The notes beneath the pieces are model-generated. The model was not told where the DNA came from and did not search any database. It worked only from the letters and a program-made list of their open reading frames with translations. This document shows, piece by piece, positions 1 through 7,347 of a stretch of DNA of 18,775 nt. This DNA comes from Ornithomonoglobus_A sp034090805. Lineage in GTDB: Bacteria; Bacillota; Clostridia; UBA1381. The translations under genes were made by a program, and so were the position numbers. Position 1 is the first letter of the stretch, and every line of letters begins with the position of its first letter. The stretch covers positions 1 to 18,775 of the forward strand of contig JAXDRV010000070.1 of assembly GCA_034090805.1 (NCBI GenBank). The letters run 5' to 3'.

Positions 1-24
1 ATCCCTGATTCAGACAGAACTCAA

Positions 25-67
25 AGGCTTAGAAACGGCAAATTCACGCTGTTTCTAAGCCTCTTTT
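25..67 (+). terminator. Rho-independent terminator of an upstream gene outside the window
   Basis: A 12-bp perfect stem (25-36 with 51-62) with a 14-base loop is followed by a short T run (64-67). The gene it serves would lie to the left of the window. Bases 1-24 hold no visible coding start. Confidence 0.7.
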
Positions 68-106
68 AATCCCTTTATGTAATTGCGAAATTTGTAATTA
101 CCTATA

Positions 107-286
107 TAATGCTCGCTGAACGAATGCGATTTTCAATCGCATTTGGAAAAATTATGACTATTGTCAAAATTTTTCGTGTAAAATCAGAAATTTTACACAG
201 TTCGCATTGATAAAGTCTGCCAAACAATTATGAAACACTTTTAAGCCGCTATGCGGCTGCATTTCATAATTGTTCAGCGGTCATTA
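107..286 (+). mobile_element. MITE-like palindromic repeat element, copy 1 (short form)
   Basis: The ends are imperfect terminal inverted repeats: ATGCTCGCTGAAC at the left and the reverse complement of ATGACCGCTGAAC at the right, each bordered by TA. Inside are four hairpins in a row (about 121-145, 146-175, 176-198 and 222-276) with a 23-base unpaired spacer at 199-221. A second copy, inverted and longer, lies at 2821-3079; bases 107-221 match it almost perfectly. There is no reading frame inside, so any movement would depend on a transposase elsewhere. TA borders recall IS630/Tc1-type targets, but that is an inference. The right end lies 66 bp before the start of the next gene. Confidence 0.75.
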
Positions 287-352
287 TATAAAATTCTCTT
301 ATACGGATATAATAAGCAGATAATATATATTTTTGGTAAAGGGGTTATGAAT

Positions 353-1570
353 ATGCGTGTTTTGTTGTTGATGCTGGCGTTTTTTGCGTTTCCGGCGGCT
401 GCCGACGGAGCGGGACTTGAGGAGGCGCTTGACGGACAGATTAAGGAATACGGTGTTTTTGACGGAGATGAGGGGATTTTGTATGCGGCGCAGAATACGC
501 TTGCAGTCGAGACGTTGATGACGGTGAGGTTTTACGGAGGTGAGCTTTGTATTTCTGTTTTTGACGCTGCGGACGGCTGCGAGCTGACGGACGAGCTGTG
601 TTTTCCTCTCGGCGGCGAAAATGTGTATAGGCTGTCTGTGGGCAGCTCCGGCAGCAGAGGTGCGGTGATACTTGTCACTAACGGAGTGAGCGAGGGATTT
701 GTCCTGCAAAATGATACTCTTGAGAAAACATACCGCCAAACCGAGGAAAGACTTACGCTTGCGGAGTACAGGGACGGTAAAATGGTGGCAAAAACGAATG
801 ACAATGTATTTGAGGTGATGAAGGAGCTGAAGGGAAAGCAAATACGGGAATCTGAGTTTTATAATGCGGTAGGCGAGCTTTCGCCGCAGCTTAAAACAAA
901 AATACGGGAGCTGCTGTGTGCGTGTGCGGACGTTATGAGCTTTGACAAAAACGATTATGACGTTGATAAAACAATGCGGTATATACTGTGCACACACAAG
1001 AATTTTGCGCCGCTTACAGATATTTTGCCGGATAGCGTGACGGACGGTGCTGAGGTTGGCAGCGCACGTATTTCTCAGGTTTCGGAGGAATTTGTTAAAT
1101 ATATTACCGAAAATGTATTCGGTTTTGAGGCGCCGAAGCCGGCGGCGGGGGAGCTTGTTGCAAAGGGGTATTACTGCAGTGGCGGGCGGTATTATTACAG
1201 AGAGATGTTCAACATTGAATTTGCGACGGAAATACGTGATATAATCGCCGTAAACAGACTCGGAGGCGACGTGTATTATGTGGTGTTTTCCGATGTGTAT
1301 ACAAGAGGCGGGAAGAGATTCGAGGAGTACAGCTTTGCGGTGGTTAGAGAAAACGGAGATCGGCTGAGGCTGCTTAGGCTAGGAATGGGGGAGCCGCTGC
1401 TCAGCGATAAGGAGATAGCTGTTTATGCGCCGCTCGGACTGCGGAATAATCACTTTTACAGTGAATTGCCGTCCGGAGAGAGAAAGACAAAAAAAGCTGC
1501 CGCAGCGGTTTTGATTGCGGCTGCGGCAATATTTGCGGCGGTTGTTATAATACGAAAAATTAAGCATTAA
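353..1570 (+). CDS. Exported protein of unknown function with C-terminal membrane anchor
   Basis: I do not recognise a family for this 405-residue protein. The start at 353 is chosen because AAAGGGG (338-344) lies eight bases upstream; an in-frame ATG at 347 is too close to it, and the frame open back to 251 runs into the repeat element. The N-terminus (MRVLLLMLAFFAFPAAADG) looks like a signal peptide. Near the C-terminus, after a Lys-rich patch, an Ala/Val/Ile-rich stretch of about 20 residues is followed by RKIKH, which fits a single membrane anchor with the bulk of the protein outside the cell. The middle is mixed, with Tyr/Gly-rich segments and no repeats or catalytic motif I can name. 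A TATAAT at 308-313 may be the -10 box; no good -35 is seen. It converges on, and overlaps, the alkylation-repair gene. Confidence 0.8.
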   Translation: MRVLLLMLAFFAFPAAADGAGLEEALDGQIKEYGVFDGDEGILYAAQNTLAVETLMTVRFYGGELCISVFDAADGCELTDELCFPLGGENVYRLSVGSSGSRGAVILVTNGVSEGFVLQNDTLEKTYRQTEERLTLAEYRDGKMVAKTNDNVFEVMKELKGKQIRESEFYNAVGELSPQLKTKIRELLCACADVMSFDKNDYDVDKTMRYILCTHKNFAPLTDILPDSVTDGAEVGSARISQVSEEFVKYITENVFGFEAPKPAAGELVAKGYYCSGGRYYYREMFNIEFATEIRDIIAVNRLGGDVYYVVFSDVYTRGGKRFEEYSFAVVRENGDRLRLLRLGMGEPLLSDKEIAVYAPLGLRNNHFYSELPSGERKTKKAAAAVLIAAAAIFAAVVIIRKIKH

Positions 1571-2267
1571 GCTTTGCAATATCGGCGGCGGACACTCGGC
1601 GGGAATCCTTAAGCTTTCTTATGGTCATTGCAAAGGTTTCGGCGTCAAGACTGCCTCTTTGAAGGTAGCGCAGTGTCTTGTCCGTCTGTTTGCCGAATGC
1701 CTCTGCAAGCAGCCATGCCTTCATCATGCGCACATAGTAAAAGTCCGAATGTACGGAATCGACCTTTTTAAGAACACCGTCTACGTATTTGTCATTAAGA
1801 TAAAACTTCATCAGGTGAAAAAGACCAAACCTCTGCGCCCATGGATTTTCGCTCTGTAAAAATCGGTCGCAGTCTGCGAAAAATTCCGGCAGGTGCTTTT
1901 TTATCCCTGTAAAGCATACGGTATCGTTTATTGCCCAGTTGTATATTTTTTCGGTGAATTGCTCCATATAATCAAGCATTACGGGGTATTCGCATTTTAT
2001 ACCCGCCATAACAAGTCCCTCGATTATAACCTCCTCGTGATACGGCGGCTTTCTTACGCTGAGATATGAGCTGACATCGCTTTTTAAAATTTGGGCGGCG
2101 ATTTTTCGCAGATACGGTACTCGTATGCCGTGGGCGAGGGGCGTGTCGGGGATTATGCGTGAGTTAAAGCTCTTATACGCATCATCCTTGAGATTCTCGA
2201 TAAGCGAACGACGGAAAAGCTCATAGCTCTCGTCCGTCCACACATCGGGAATAAATATTTCGTCCAT
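1560..2267 (-). CDS. DNA alkylation repair protein, AlkD-like HEAT-repeat glycosylase
   Basis: This 235-residue protein fits the DNA alkylation repair family, whose AlkD members excise positively charged N3- and N7-alkylated purines without flipping the base. Family landmarks are visible: HGIRVPYLRKIA near residue 50, NWAINDTVC at 110-118, WAQRFGLF near 145, and YYVRMMKAWLLAEAF at 177-191. Trp111, Asp115, Arg146 and Trp185 sit where I recall the catalytic-cleft residues of AlkD to be (from memory, not aligned). The length is normal for the family. AAAGGAG precedes the ATG, and a sigma-A promoter lies at 2307-2335. Its 3' end overlaps the convergent upstream gene by 11 bp (1560-1570), so each stop codon lies inside the other gene. 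It appears to be a stand-alone housekeeping gene, unrelated to the sugar locus. Confidence 0.88.
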   Translation of the reverse strand: MDEIFIPDVWTDESYELFRRSLIENLKDDAYKSFNSRIIPDTPLAHGIRVPYLRKIAAQILKSDVSSYLSVRKPPYHEEVIIEGLVMAGIKCEYPVMLDYMEQFTEKIYNWAINDTVCFTGIKKHLPEFFADCDRFLQSENPWAQRFGLFHLMKFYLNDKYVDGVLKKVDSVHSDFYYVRMMKAWLLAEAFGKQTDKTLRYLQRGSLDAETFAMTIRKLKDSRRVSAADIAKLNA

Positions 2268-2306
2268 AGTGCTTCTCCTTTGGTTTATTATGATGATTTT
2301 ATATTC

Positions 2307-2335
2307 AGTATATCATATTATAGCATATTTTTCAA
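2307..2335 (-). promoter_or_regulatory. Predicted sigma-A promoter of the alkD-like gene
   Basis: Read on the minus strand, TTGAAA (2330-2335) and TATACT (2307-2312) are separated by 17 bp, about 40 bp before the start codon. It is back to back with the tRNA promoter, with 18 bp between the two -35 boxes. Confidence 0.6.
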
Positions 2336-2353
2336 TAAAATTTAAAAAAATAC

Positions 2354-2382
2354 TTGACACAATGAGAATTTTATGGTACAAT
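2354..2382 (+). promoter_or_regulatory. Strong sigma-A promoter of the tRNA-Ser/tRNA-Pro operon
   Basis: Consensus TTGACA (2354-2359) and TACAAT (2377-2382) are spaced by 17 bp. Transcription would start near 2389, about ten bases before the first tRNA. Confidence 0.85.
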
Positions 2383-2399
2383 AATATTCGTGATGTTGT

Positions 2400-2488
2400 G
2401 GAGCGGTATCGAAGTGGTCATAACGGGACTGACTCGAAATCAGTTGTACCTCCGGGTACCGTGGGTTCGAATCCCACCCGCTCCGCCA
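2400..2488 (+). tRNA. tRNA-Ser, anticodon CGA (reads UCG)
   Basis: The acceptor stem GGAGCGG/CCGCTCC is followed by G and an encoded CCA. The anticodon stem ACTGA/TCAGT encloses CTCGAAA, giving anticodon CGA. The long variable arm (GTACC/GGTAC stem) is the class II feature expected of serine tRNA. The T arm is GTGGG-TTCGAAT-CCCAC. Confidence 0.96.
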
Positions 2489-2493
2489 TACAT

Positions 2494-2570
2494 CGGGATG
2501 TGGCTCAGCTTGGTAGAGCGCTGCGTTCGGGACGCAGAGGCCGCAGGTTCAAATCCTGTCATCCCGACCA
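2494..2570 (+). tRNA. tRNA-Pro, anticodon CGG (reads CCG)
   Basis: The acceptor stem CGGGATG/CATCCCG carries an A and an encoded CCA. The anticodon stem CTGCG/CGCAG encloses TTCGGGA, giving anticodon CGG. The T loop is TTCAAAT. It begins five bases after tRNA-Ser, so both are made from one transcript. Confidence 0.96.
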
Positions 2571-2573
2571 TTA

Positions 2574-2622
2574 CGAGTGTTCTTATAGGATTTAGGAAGT
2601 TCTATGAGAACACTCGTTTTTT
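2574..2622 (+). terminator. Terminator of the tRNA operon
   Basis: A 15-bp stem (2574-2588 with 2602-2616, one G-T pair) with a 13-base loop is followed by six T's. It starts three bases after the CCA of tRNA-Pro. Confidence 0.92.
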
Positions 2623-2721
2623 ATTGCCGTATATGTTTCATAATGCTACACAGGCTCTTGTGTCAAAGTGAACATCTACGTATCCGATCAATAAACCGAA
2701 TTTTTTTACTTTTTTCTGAAT

Positions 2722-2759
2722 GGAAAAAGCTGATAAACTGCGTAGGTATCAGCTTTTCC
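2722..2759. other. Inverted repeat in a gene-free stretch (2623-2820)
   Basis: The 198 bases between the tRNA terminator and repeat copy 2 hold no convincing gene. The only structure is this stem of about 13 bp (2722-2735 with 2747-2759, one bulge) with an 11-base loop. No T run follows on the plus strand and A-rich sequence follows on the minus strand, so it is not a canonical terminator. Confidence 0.5.
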
Positions 2760-2820
2760 GGCTCGCCAATTTACTTAATAGACAAACAAATATATTTAAT
2801 CGGATATGAGCTTCTCTATT

Positions 2821-3079
2821 TAATGACTGCTGAACAATTATGAAACGCAGCTGCATAGCGGCTTAAAAGCGTTTCATAATTGTTCAGGTGCAAGGATTTT
2901 TTCATAAATATGAAAAAATCCTTGCACCCCCAAATAAATATTTTGTTCTCAAAATATTTATTTGGGCAGACTTTATCAATGCAAACTGTGTAAAATCTCT
3001 GATTTTACACGAAAAATTTTGACAATAGTCATAATTTTTCCAAATGCGATTGAAAATCGCATTTGTTCAGTGAGCATTA
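2821..3079 (-). mobile_element. MITE-like palindromic repeat element, copy 2 (long form, inverted)
   Basis: This is the inverted counterpart of the element at 107-286. It has the same ends (ATGACTGCTGAAC at 2823; reverse complement of ATGCTCACTGAAC ending at 3077), again bordered by TA. It is a chain of six hairpins: 2831-2886, 2887-2928, 2930-2965, 2988-3010, 3011-3040 and 3041-3065. The second and third (20-bp and 16-bp perfect stems) are absent from copy 1, which otherwise has the same order of parts. The element supplies the last codons and stop of the adjacent glycosidase gene, and its hairpins are the first structures that transcript would form after the stop. Confidence 0.78.
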
Positions 3080-6000
3080 TTTACCACAGCCGGTATAAAC
3101 GGTTTAAGCCTTGTCATATCCCAAAAGAACAGCTTGACCTTTCCCGATGCCAGCTCCGATGATATACCGTTAAGCGTTATTGTTCCGTGATAGTCGGCAG
3201 CGTTTGACACATCAACAGCCTTTATCGAAACAAGCTTGTCGCTATTGTCATATACAGCGGCTACAATTACTGAATTTTCGCTTCCGGCAGCAGCCGCAAG
3301 GCTTGCATCCGCCATAACACCGAGCTTTGAAGTTGACGAATCATACTTTACGTTTGAAATTGCAAGCGAGTCGGCATCCGTGGCAAAGCCTGTCCTTGTT
3401 CCGGTTATCCTTATATTATCAATTGTTACGGAAGTATCGTTTATAAACAATCCGATTTTACCGCTTGTGCGATCGGGAGTTATATAGGTACCCTTTGTAT
3501 TTTCAATCTTAGTCCCGTTCAAATATATCTCAGGATAATAATTGGTATCTGTTACATCTATCTTAAGCTTCATCGTCTGCGAAGTTCCTGCTGTGTTGAT
3601 CTTATTTTCATTAGATGTAATCTCAATAGATTTGTATGTAGAGTCTTGATTACACTTTTCGCTCAACAGTTGTTGATTGGTAATATCTGCTCCTTTATTT
3701 GTATACATCCTGACTCTGTATGCGGTTTCCCAGGGAACTCCTCCATCAACAACCTTTACACCGTTTTCAACCTTAATGTTTGCAGCGGCTATTTTAGACT
3801 CATCAAAAGCGTATGCAAAGCCTACAGCGTCCGAAGCTTTATTATCACCTGTAATTCCTAAGCTGTTGCCGAGAGTTATATCACATTCCATAGTCAAGTT
3901 TTGGGAGTTAACACTCGCAAGCTCCGGTATATCGAAGATAAGATAACCCCTTGAATAATAATTGTTATCCGTAATCTCCAAAGCACCGTTCTTGACCTGC
4001 GCTGCAATTGTTTTTCCATAGTTTGACGAGTTTCTGTAAAGAGTCCAGCCCTCCGGCAGTGAACCGTCCGCCATGGTATCAAAGTTTTCCTCGTAAACAA
4101 AGCTGCGTGTTACCCTGTCGGTAAAGCTGAACAAAAGTCTTTCGCCGTAATCACCGTACAATACGTTGATCGTTCCCGTTCCGTCACCGTTATCGGTTCC
4201 TGTTATTGTTGCCGACGATGTAACATCACCTATCTCGTTGCCCAAATAATCGTACGACTTGACAACAATGTCATCTTTTGCAGCTTTCACCGATGCATAT
4301 CTTGCACCGGCTGTTTTAAATGACGATTGATATGTTGCTATATCCGGAAAATCACCCGTTCCCGTAATCTTTATATTATCTATTGTTACGGCGGTATTTT
4401 TGATATACAAACCGATTTTACCGCTTGTGCGGAGAGGAGTTACATATTCACTGCCGGTACCATGTGAATTTTCAATAGCTTCAGTCCCGTTCAAATATAT
4501 CTTAGGATAATAACCGGTATCTATTACATCCATCTTAAGCTTCATCTTATTCTCTGTTCCGGCTGTGTTGATCTTATTTTCATTAGATGTAATCGCCTTA
4601 GATCTGTATTCAGATTTCGTATTATACTTTTCACTCAACAGCATTTGCTTGGTAGTATCTGTTCCTTTATTTGTATACATTCTAACTCTGAATGCGGTTT
4701 CCCAGGGAACTCCTCCATCAACAACCTTTACACCGTTTACATCCGCAATTTTTGCAGCGTCTATTTTCGACTCATCAAAGTCGTATGCAAAGCCTACACA
4801 GTCATCAACGGTCGGTTCTTTTATCTCAACCCCCAAGCTGTTTGCAAGAGTAATATCACATTCCATTGTTAAATTTTTTGCGTCAGCATTCGCAAGTCCC
4901 GGTATATCGAAAATAAGATAGCCACCTCGTCCGGTCGGATTGTTTTCCGAAAGATCCAATGCACCTTTCTTGACCTGCGCTGCAATTGTTTTTCCATATT
5001 TTGACGAGTTTCTGTAGAGAGTCCAGCCTTCCGGTAGACTTCCGTCAGCCATATTGTCAAAATTCTGTGTATACTCAAAAGACTTTGTTACAGTAGGCGG
5101 CGCTGAAAGCTTATGACACTTTTCTCCGGTAACGGTGACATTATCAAATTTAACGGTTGCAGCCTGAACCATAAGACATACACTGCCGTTTTCCGTATTT
5201 GTACTCGTCTTATTAGTATAGTTCTGCTTTACTCCATTTACATATATATCAGGTCCGATTGTCGAATTCGTAAACACAAGCTTAAGATGTACAGGAGCCT
5301 TTGACGAAAATTCCTCACCGCTGTTATAAGTAACATTTCCCTGTGTTAAATTTGTATCTCCGCTTTCTGAAAATTCACATTGAGGGTAAAATGTAAGCAA
5401 TCCGCCGTTACTGTACTGTTCTCCGTTGACAAAGGCAAATCCCGCCTTATTTCTTGCGCCTTGTGTTCTTGCTGTTTCATTTTGTTCTATCAGCGTAATA
5501 TCGGCTTCAACCGTAAGTCCTGCCTTTTTCATCTGTGATGCGCCGCCTATTTTTATGTATACCGGCTTATGATACTCGTCTGCCTTAACAATAAGTGCGC
5601 CGTTTTCCGCATACGCAAGGCTTCTGCCGTTCATTATTTCCCAACCTTCGGGAAGTGTATAATTCGGAGTTGAATTAAAGTTTTCCGAAATCAGCGTCTT
5701 TTGCGTGAACTCTGATGAGGCTTTCGGAGAAAGTCTTACTGCGCATACGGAATATGCCGGAACGGAATAAGAACCGCTAAATATAGTATCCTTGTTATAT
5801 TCATATTTCTTTATTGATATTCCGTTTGAATCAGCCGATATTACATCCGACCTGCCGCTGTTTGCGGCTATTTCCATTTCGTCCGATATAACATACCGCT
5901 CCGTTCCCGAAAGACTTATCGTTACAGCCTGTTCACTTGAGGTATTATTTGTGAAGATAAGGTTAATATTACCGTTGCTGTCACGTACCGCAACACCGTT

Positions 6001-7221
6001 TGCCGATGAATCGGAATTAATGTCAAAGCCGCTGTAGGATGAGCTTAAAAGCTCGCCCACACCGTATTCCTTAAACAAAATCAGGAGCTGACCTATTGAA
6101 TTAAGCTGTATTTCGCCGGTAGTACTGTCTTTCCAAATATTGTTCCACACGTTTGAGAATATCGCATGAAACGTTGCCATATCCACACTGCTGTGCGCCA
6201 TAAGACGCTGTAGTGTAAATGCCGTTTCTATCGTTCCTTCCATTGCCGACGGATTTGTATTATTTACGCCGTCACCTGTGGTATCAAACCGCGCAAGTGC
6301 GTGCTCGGAAATAAATATTTTTGTATTCGGGAAGCTGCTGCTCTTAATATCATTCTCAATATTAGAGATGAGCGTTTCCATCAAGTTGTCATAATAGCCG
6401 TAATATGAATGAATTGAAAGATAAGATACATTCTGCATCAAAGCACTGTCTGCCAGGATTGCTCTGTGCCATGCGGCTTTTGTGTCATAAGGATTTTTTG
6501 TCGGATTATTGACTGACTGATAAATAGTCGTATCAATATGTGTAGCAAATTTAGCATTCGGATCGACCGCTTTTATGGCTGATATCGTTTCTTTACATCT
6601 TTTTATATATTCGGCAGCAGTGAGCAGATTATTCTTATCCGCCCAGTCAGTTTCGTTGCCGAGCTCATAAAGTACCACGTTTATAGGTTCCGGATGGCCT
6701 TGCTCAATTCTCTTTTGTCCGTATTCGGTGTCTGCACCGCCTGTGAGAAATTGCGCATAACGTCCGGCTTTTGCGGCATAGTCTGAATTCATCACGTCAA
6801 CCGTAAAAGTAAATGCCACGTTCTTATCTATCTGCTCAAACGTATTCACAAGCTCAATCGGTCCTGCGGCAACTTTACCGGTTATCCCCCACAAAGTCTG
6901 ATTCTGGCGGCTTGCATAATCACCTATTGCCTTTTCCCAATCAAAAGACGGAGTGGCTCCCTCACCTATACGCACAAGCGGAAGCTTGTATTCGTCAAAC
7001 GCTTTCAGAAAATTCGGGTTTGCCGAAGCCTTTGACGAGTTAACCGATACCGCCGGATGTTTCATCGACCAATCCGTATTTACTCCGAACAGCTTTTCGG
7101 GAACTTTATTTACAACCGTTCCCGTATTAACTGTCATTGTCACGGACGCTCCCAAAGCAACATTGGGAACAGCGCATGCAATCATACATGAGGACAACAG
7201 TATTGCTATCGCTTTTTTCAT
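3067..7221 (-). CDS. Secreted GH51-like glycoside hydrolase (probable alpha-L-arabinofuranosidase type) with lectin-like modules
   Basis: This is a 1384-residue secreted enzyme. A signal peptide (to about residue 24, VALGA) is followed by a clan GH-A type catalytic barrel (about 30-395). VVLYELGNE ends with the likely acid/base Glu190, and KIFISEHALAR holds the likely nucleophile Glu306. DWEKAIGDYASR and SIHSYYGYY also fit GH51-like enzymes. A beta-sandwich of the arabinofuranosidase kind (about 395-500), a divergent lectin/LamG-like domain (505-700), two copies of the locus-specific module (714-955 and 1038-1275) joined by an Ig-like linker, and a C-terminal FN3-like domain (1278-1384) follow. 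It acts outside the cell on a polysaccharide side chain; arabinose is a guess from the fold. AGGAG lies 13 to 9 bases upstream of the ATG. It is probably the last gene of the long operon. Its final residues NAH and stop come from the repeat element. Exact GH family is uncertain (GH51 against other GH-A families). Confidence 0.85.
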   Translation of the reverse strand: MKKAIAILLSSCMIACAVPNVALGASVTMTVNTGTVVNKVPEKLFGVNTDWSMKHPAVSVNSSKASANPNFLKAFDEYKLPLVRIGEGATPSFDWEKAIGDYASRQNQTLWGITGKVAAGPIELVNTFEQIDKNVAFTFTVDVMNSDYAAKAGRYAQFLTGGADTEYGQKRIEQGHPEPINVVLYELGNETDWADKNNLLTAAEYIKRCKETISAIKAVDPNAKFATHIDTTIYQSVNNPTKNPYDTKAAWHRAILADSALMQNVSYLSIHSYYGYYDNLMETLISNIENDIKSSSFPNTKIFISEHALARFDTTGDGVNNTNPSAMEGTIETAFTLQRLMAHSSVDMATFHAIFSNVWNNIWKDSTTGEIQLNSIGQLLILFKEYGVGELLSSSYSGFDINSDSSANGVAVRDSNGNINLIFTNNTSSEQAVTISLSGTERYVISDEMEIAANSGRSDVISADSNGISIKKYEYNKDTIFSGSYSVPAYSVCAVRLSPKASSEFTQKTLISENFNSTPNYTLPEGWEIMNGRSLAYAENGALIVKADEYHKPVYIKIGGASQMKKAGLTVEADITLIEQNETARTQGARNKAGFAFVNGEQYSNGGLLTFYPQCEFSESGDTNLTQGNVTYNSGEEFSSKAPVHLKLVFTNSTIGPDIYVNGVKQNYTNKTSTNTENGSVCLMVQAATVKFDNVTVTGEKCHKLSAPPTVTKSFEYTQNFDNMADGSLPEGWTLYRNSSKYGKTIAAQVKKGALDLSENNPTGRGGYLIFDIPGLANADAKNLTMECDITLANSLGVEIKEPTVDDCVGFAYDFDESKIDAAKIADVNGVKVVDGGVPWETAFRVRMYTNKGTDTTKQMLLSEKYNTKSEYRSKAITSNENKINTAGTENKMKLKMDVIDTGYYPKIYLNGTEAIENSHGTGSEYVTPLRTSGKIGLYIKNTAVTIDNIKITGTGDFPDIATYQSSFKTAGARYASVKAAKDDIVVKSYDYLGNEIGDVTSSATITGTDNGDGTGTINVLYGDYGERLLFSFTDRVTRSFVYEENFDTMADGSLPEGWTLYRNSSNYGKTIAAQVKNGALEITDNNYYSRGYLIFDIPELASVNSQNLTMECDITLGNSLGITGDNKASDAVGFAYAFDESKIAAANIKVENGVKVVDGGVPWETAYRVRMYTNKGADITNQQLLSEKCNQDSTYKSIEITSNENKINTAGTSQTMKLKIDVTDTNYYPEIYLNGTKIENTKGTYITPDRTSGKIGLFINDTSVTIDNIRITGTRTGFATDADSLAISNVKYDSSTSKLGVMADASLAAAAGSENSVIVAAVYDNSDKLVSIKAVDVSNAADYHGTITLNGISSELASGKVKLFFWDMTRLKPFIPAVVNNAH
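3397..4110 (-). repeat. Locus-specific beta-sandwich module, copy A2
   Basis: This encodes residues 1038-1275 of the glycosidase, from FVYEENFDTMADGSLPEGW to VTIDNIRITGT. Bases 3646-3726 are identical over 81 nt to 8911-8991 in copy B1, while bases 3720-3766 are identical over 47 nt to 4692-4738 in copy A1, so this copy looks like a mosaic of two others. Confidence 0.85.
4357..5082 (-). repeat. Locus-specific beta-sandwich module, copy A1
   Basis: This encodes residues 714-955 of the glycosidase. Signature segments are FDNMADGSLPEGWTLYRN, GGYLIFDIPGL, LTMECDITL, VGFAYDFDES, VKVVDGGV, RVRMYTNKG, IYLNG and GKIGLYIKNTAVTIDNIKI. The closing strands resemble concanavalin A-like (LamG/CBM66-like) folds. 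An Ig-like linker of about 82 residues follows. Confidence 0.85.
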
Positions 7222-7275
7222 ACTCCAAAATCTCCTTTTATGCTTTTTTATATGTCAATCAATTTGTCCGTTCGC

Positions 7276-7310
7276 CAATACAGAGGCAGCATTCTACCGC
7301 CTCTGTATTG
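7276..7310. other. 12-bp perfect stem-loop between two operon genes
   Basis: Bases 7276-7287 pair perfectly with 7299-7310 around an 11-base loop, in the 126-bp gap between the module protein and the glycosidase. No U tract follows on either strand, so it is more likely an RNA-processing or 3'-end-stabilising structure, or a weak attenuator, than a full terminator. No convincing promoter is seen in the same gap. Confidence 0.6.
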
Positions 7311-7347
7311 CAGGTATATTCTTTGTTTTCAGTTTAATAAAATGAGA

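Noticed and set aside
299..997. A 232-codon open frame on the minus strand opposite the unknown membrane protein
   Set aside because: Its product is a Arg/His/Gln-rich sequence without motifs or ribosome site, and the plus-strand frame has a signal peptide, a ribosome site and a membrane anchor.
2269..2671. Open frames of about 90-108 codons across the tRNA region
   Set aside because: They run straight through two well-formed tRNA genes and the terminator.
2830..3065. Row of palindromes considered as a CRISPR array
   Set aside because: The hairpins differ from each other in sequence and length and there are no equal repeats with unique spacers; an inverted copy elsewhere shows it is a repeat element.
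3894..5078. Short open frames within the module-coding DNA in other frames, recurring at equivalent places
   Set aside because: They recur because the underlying modules are repeated; they have no ribosome sites and are shadows of the long frames.
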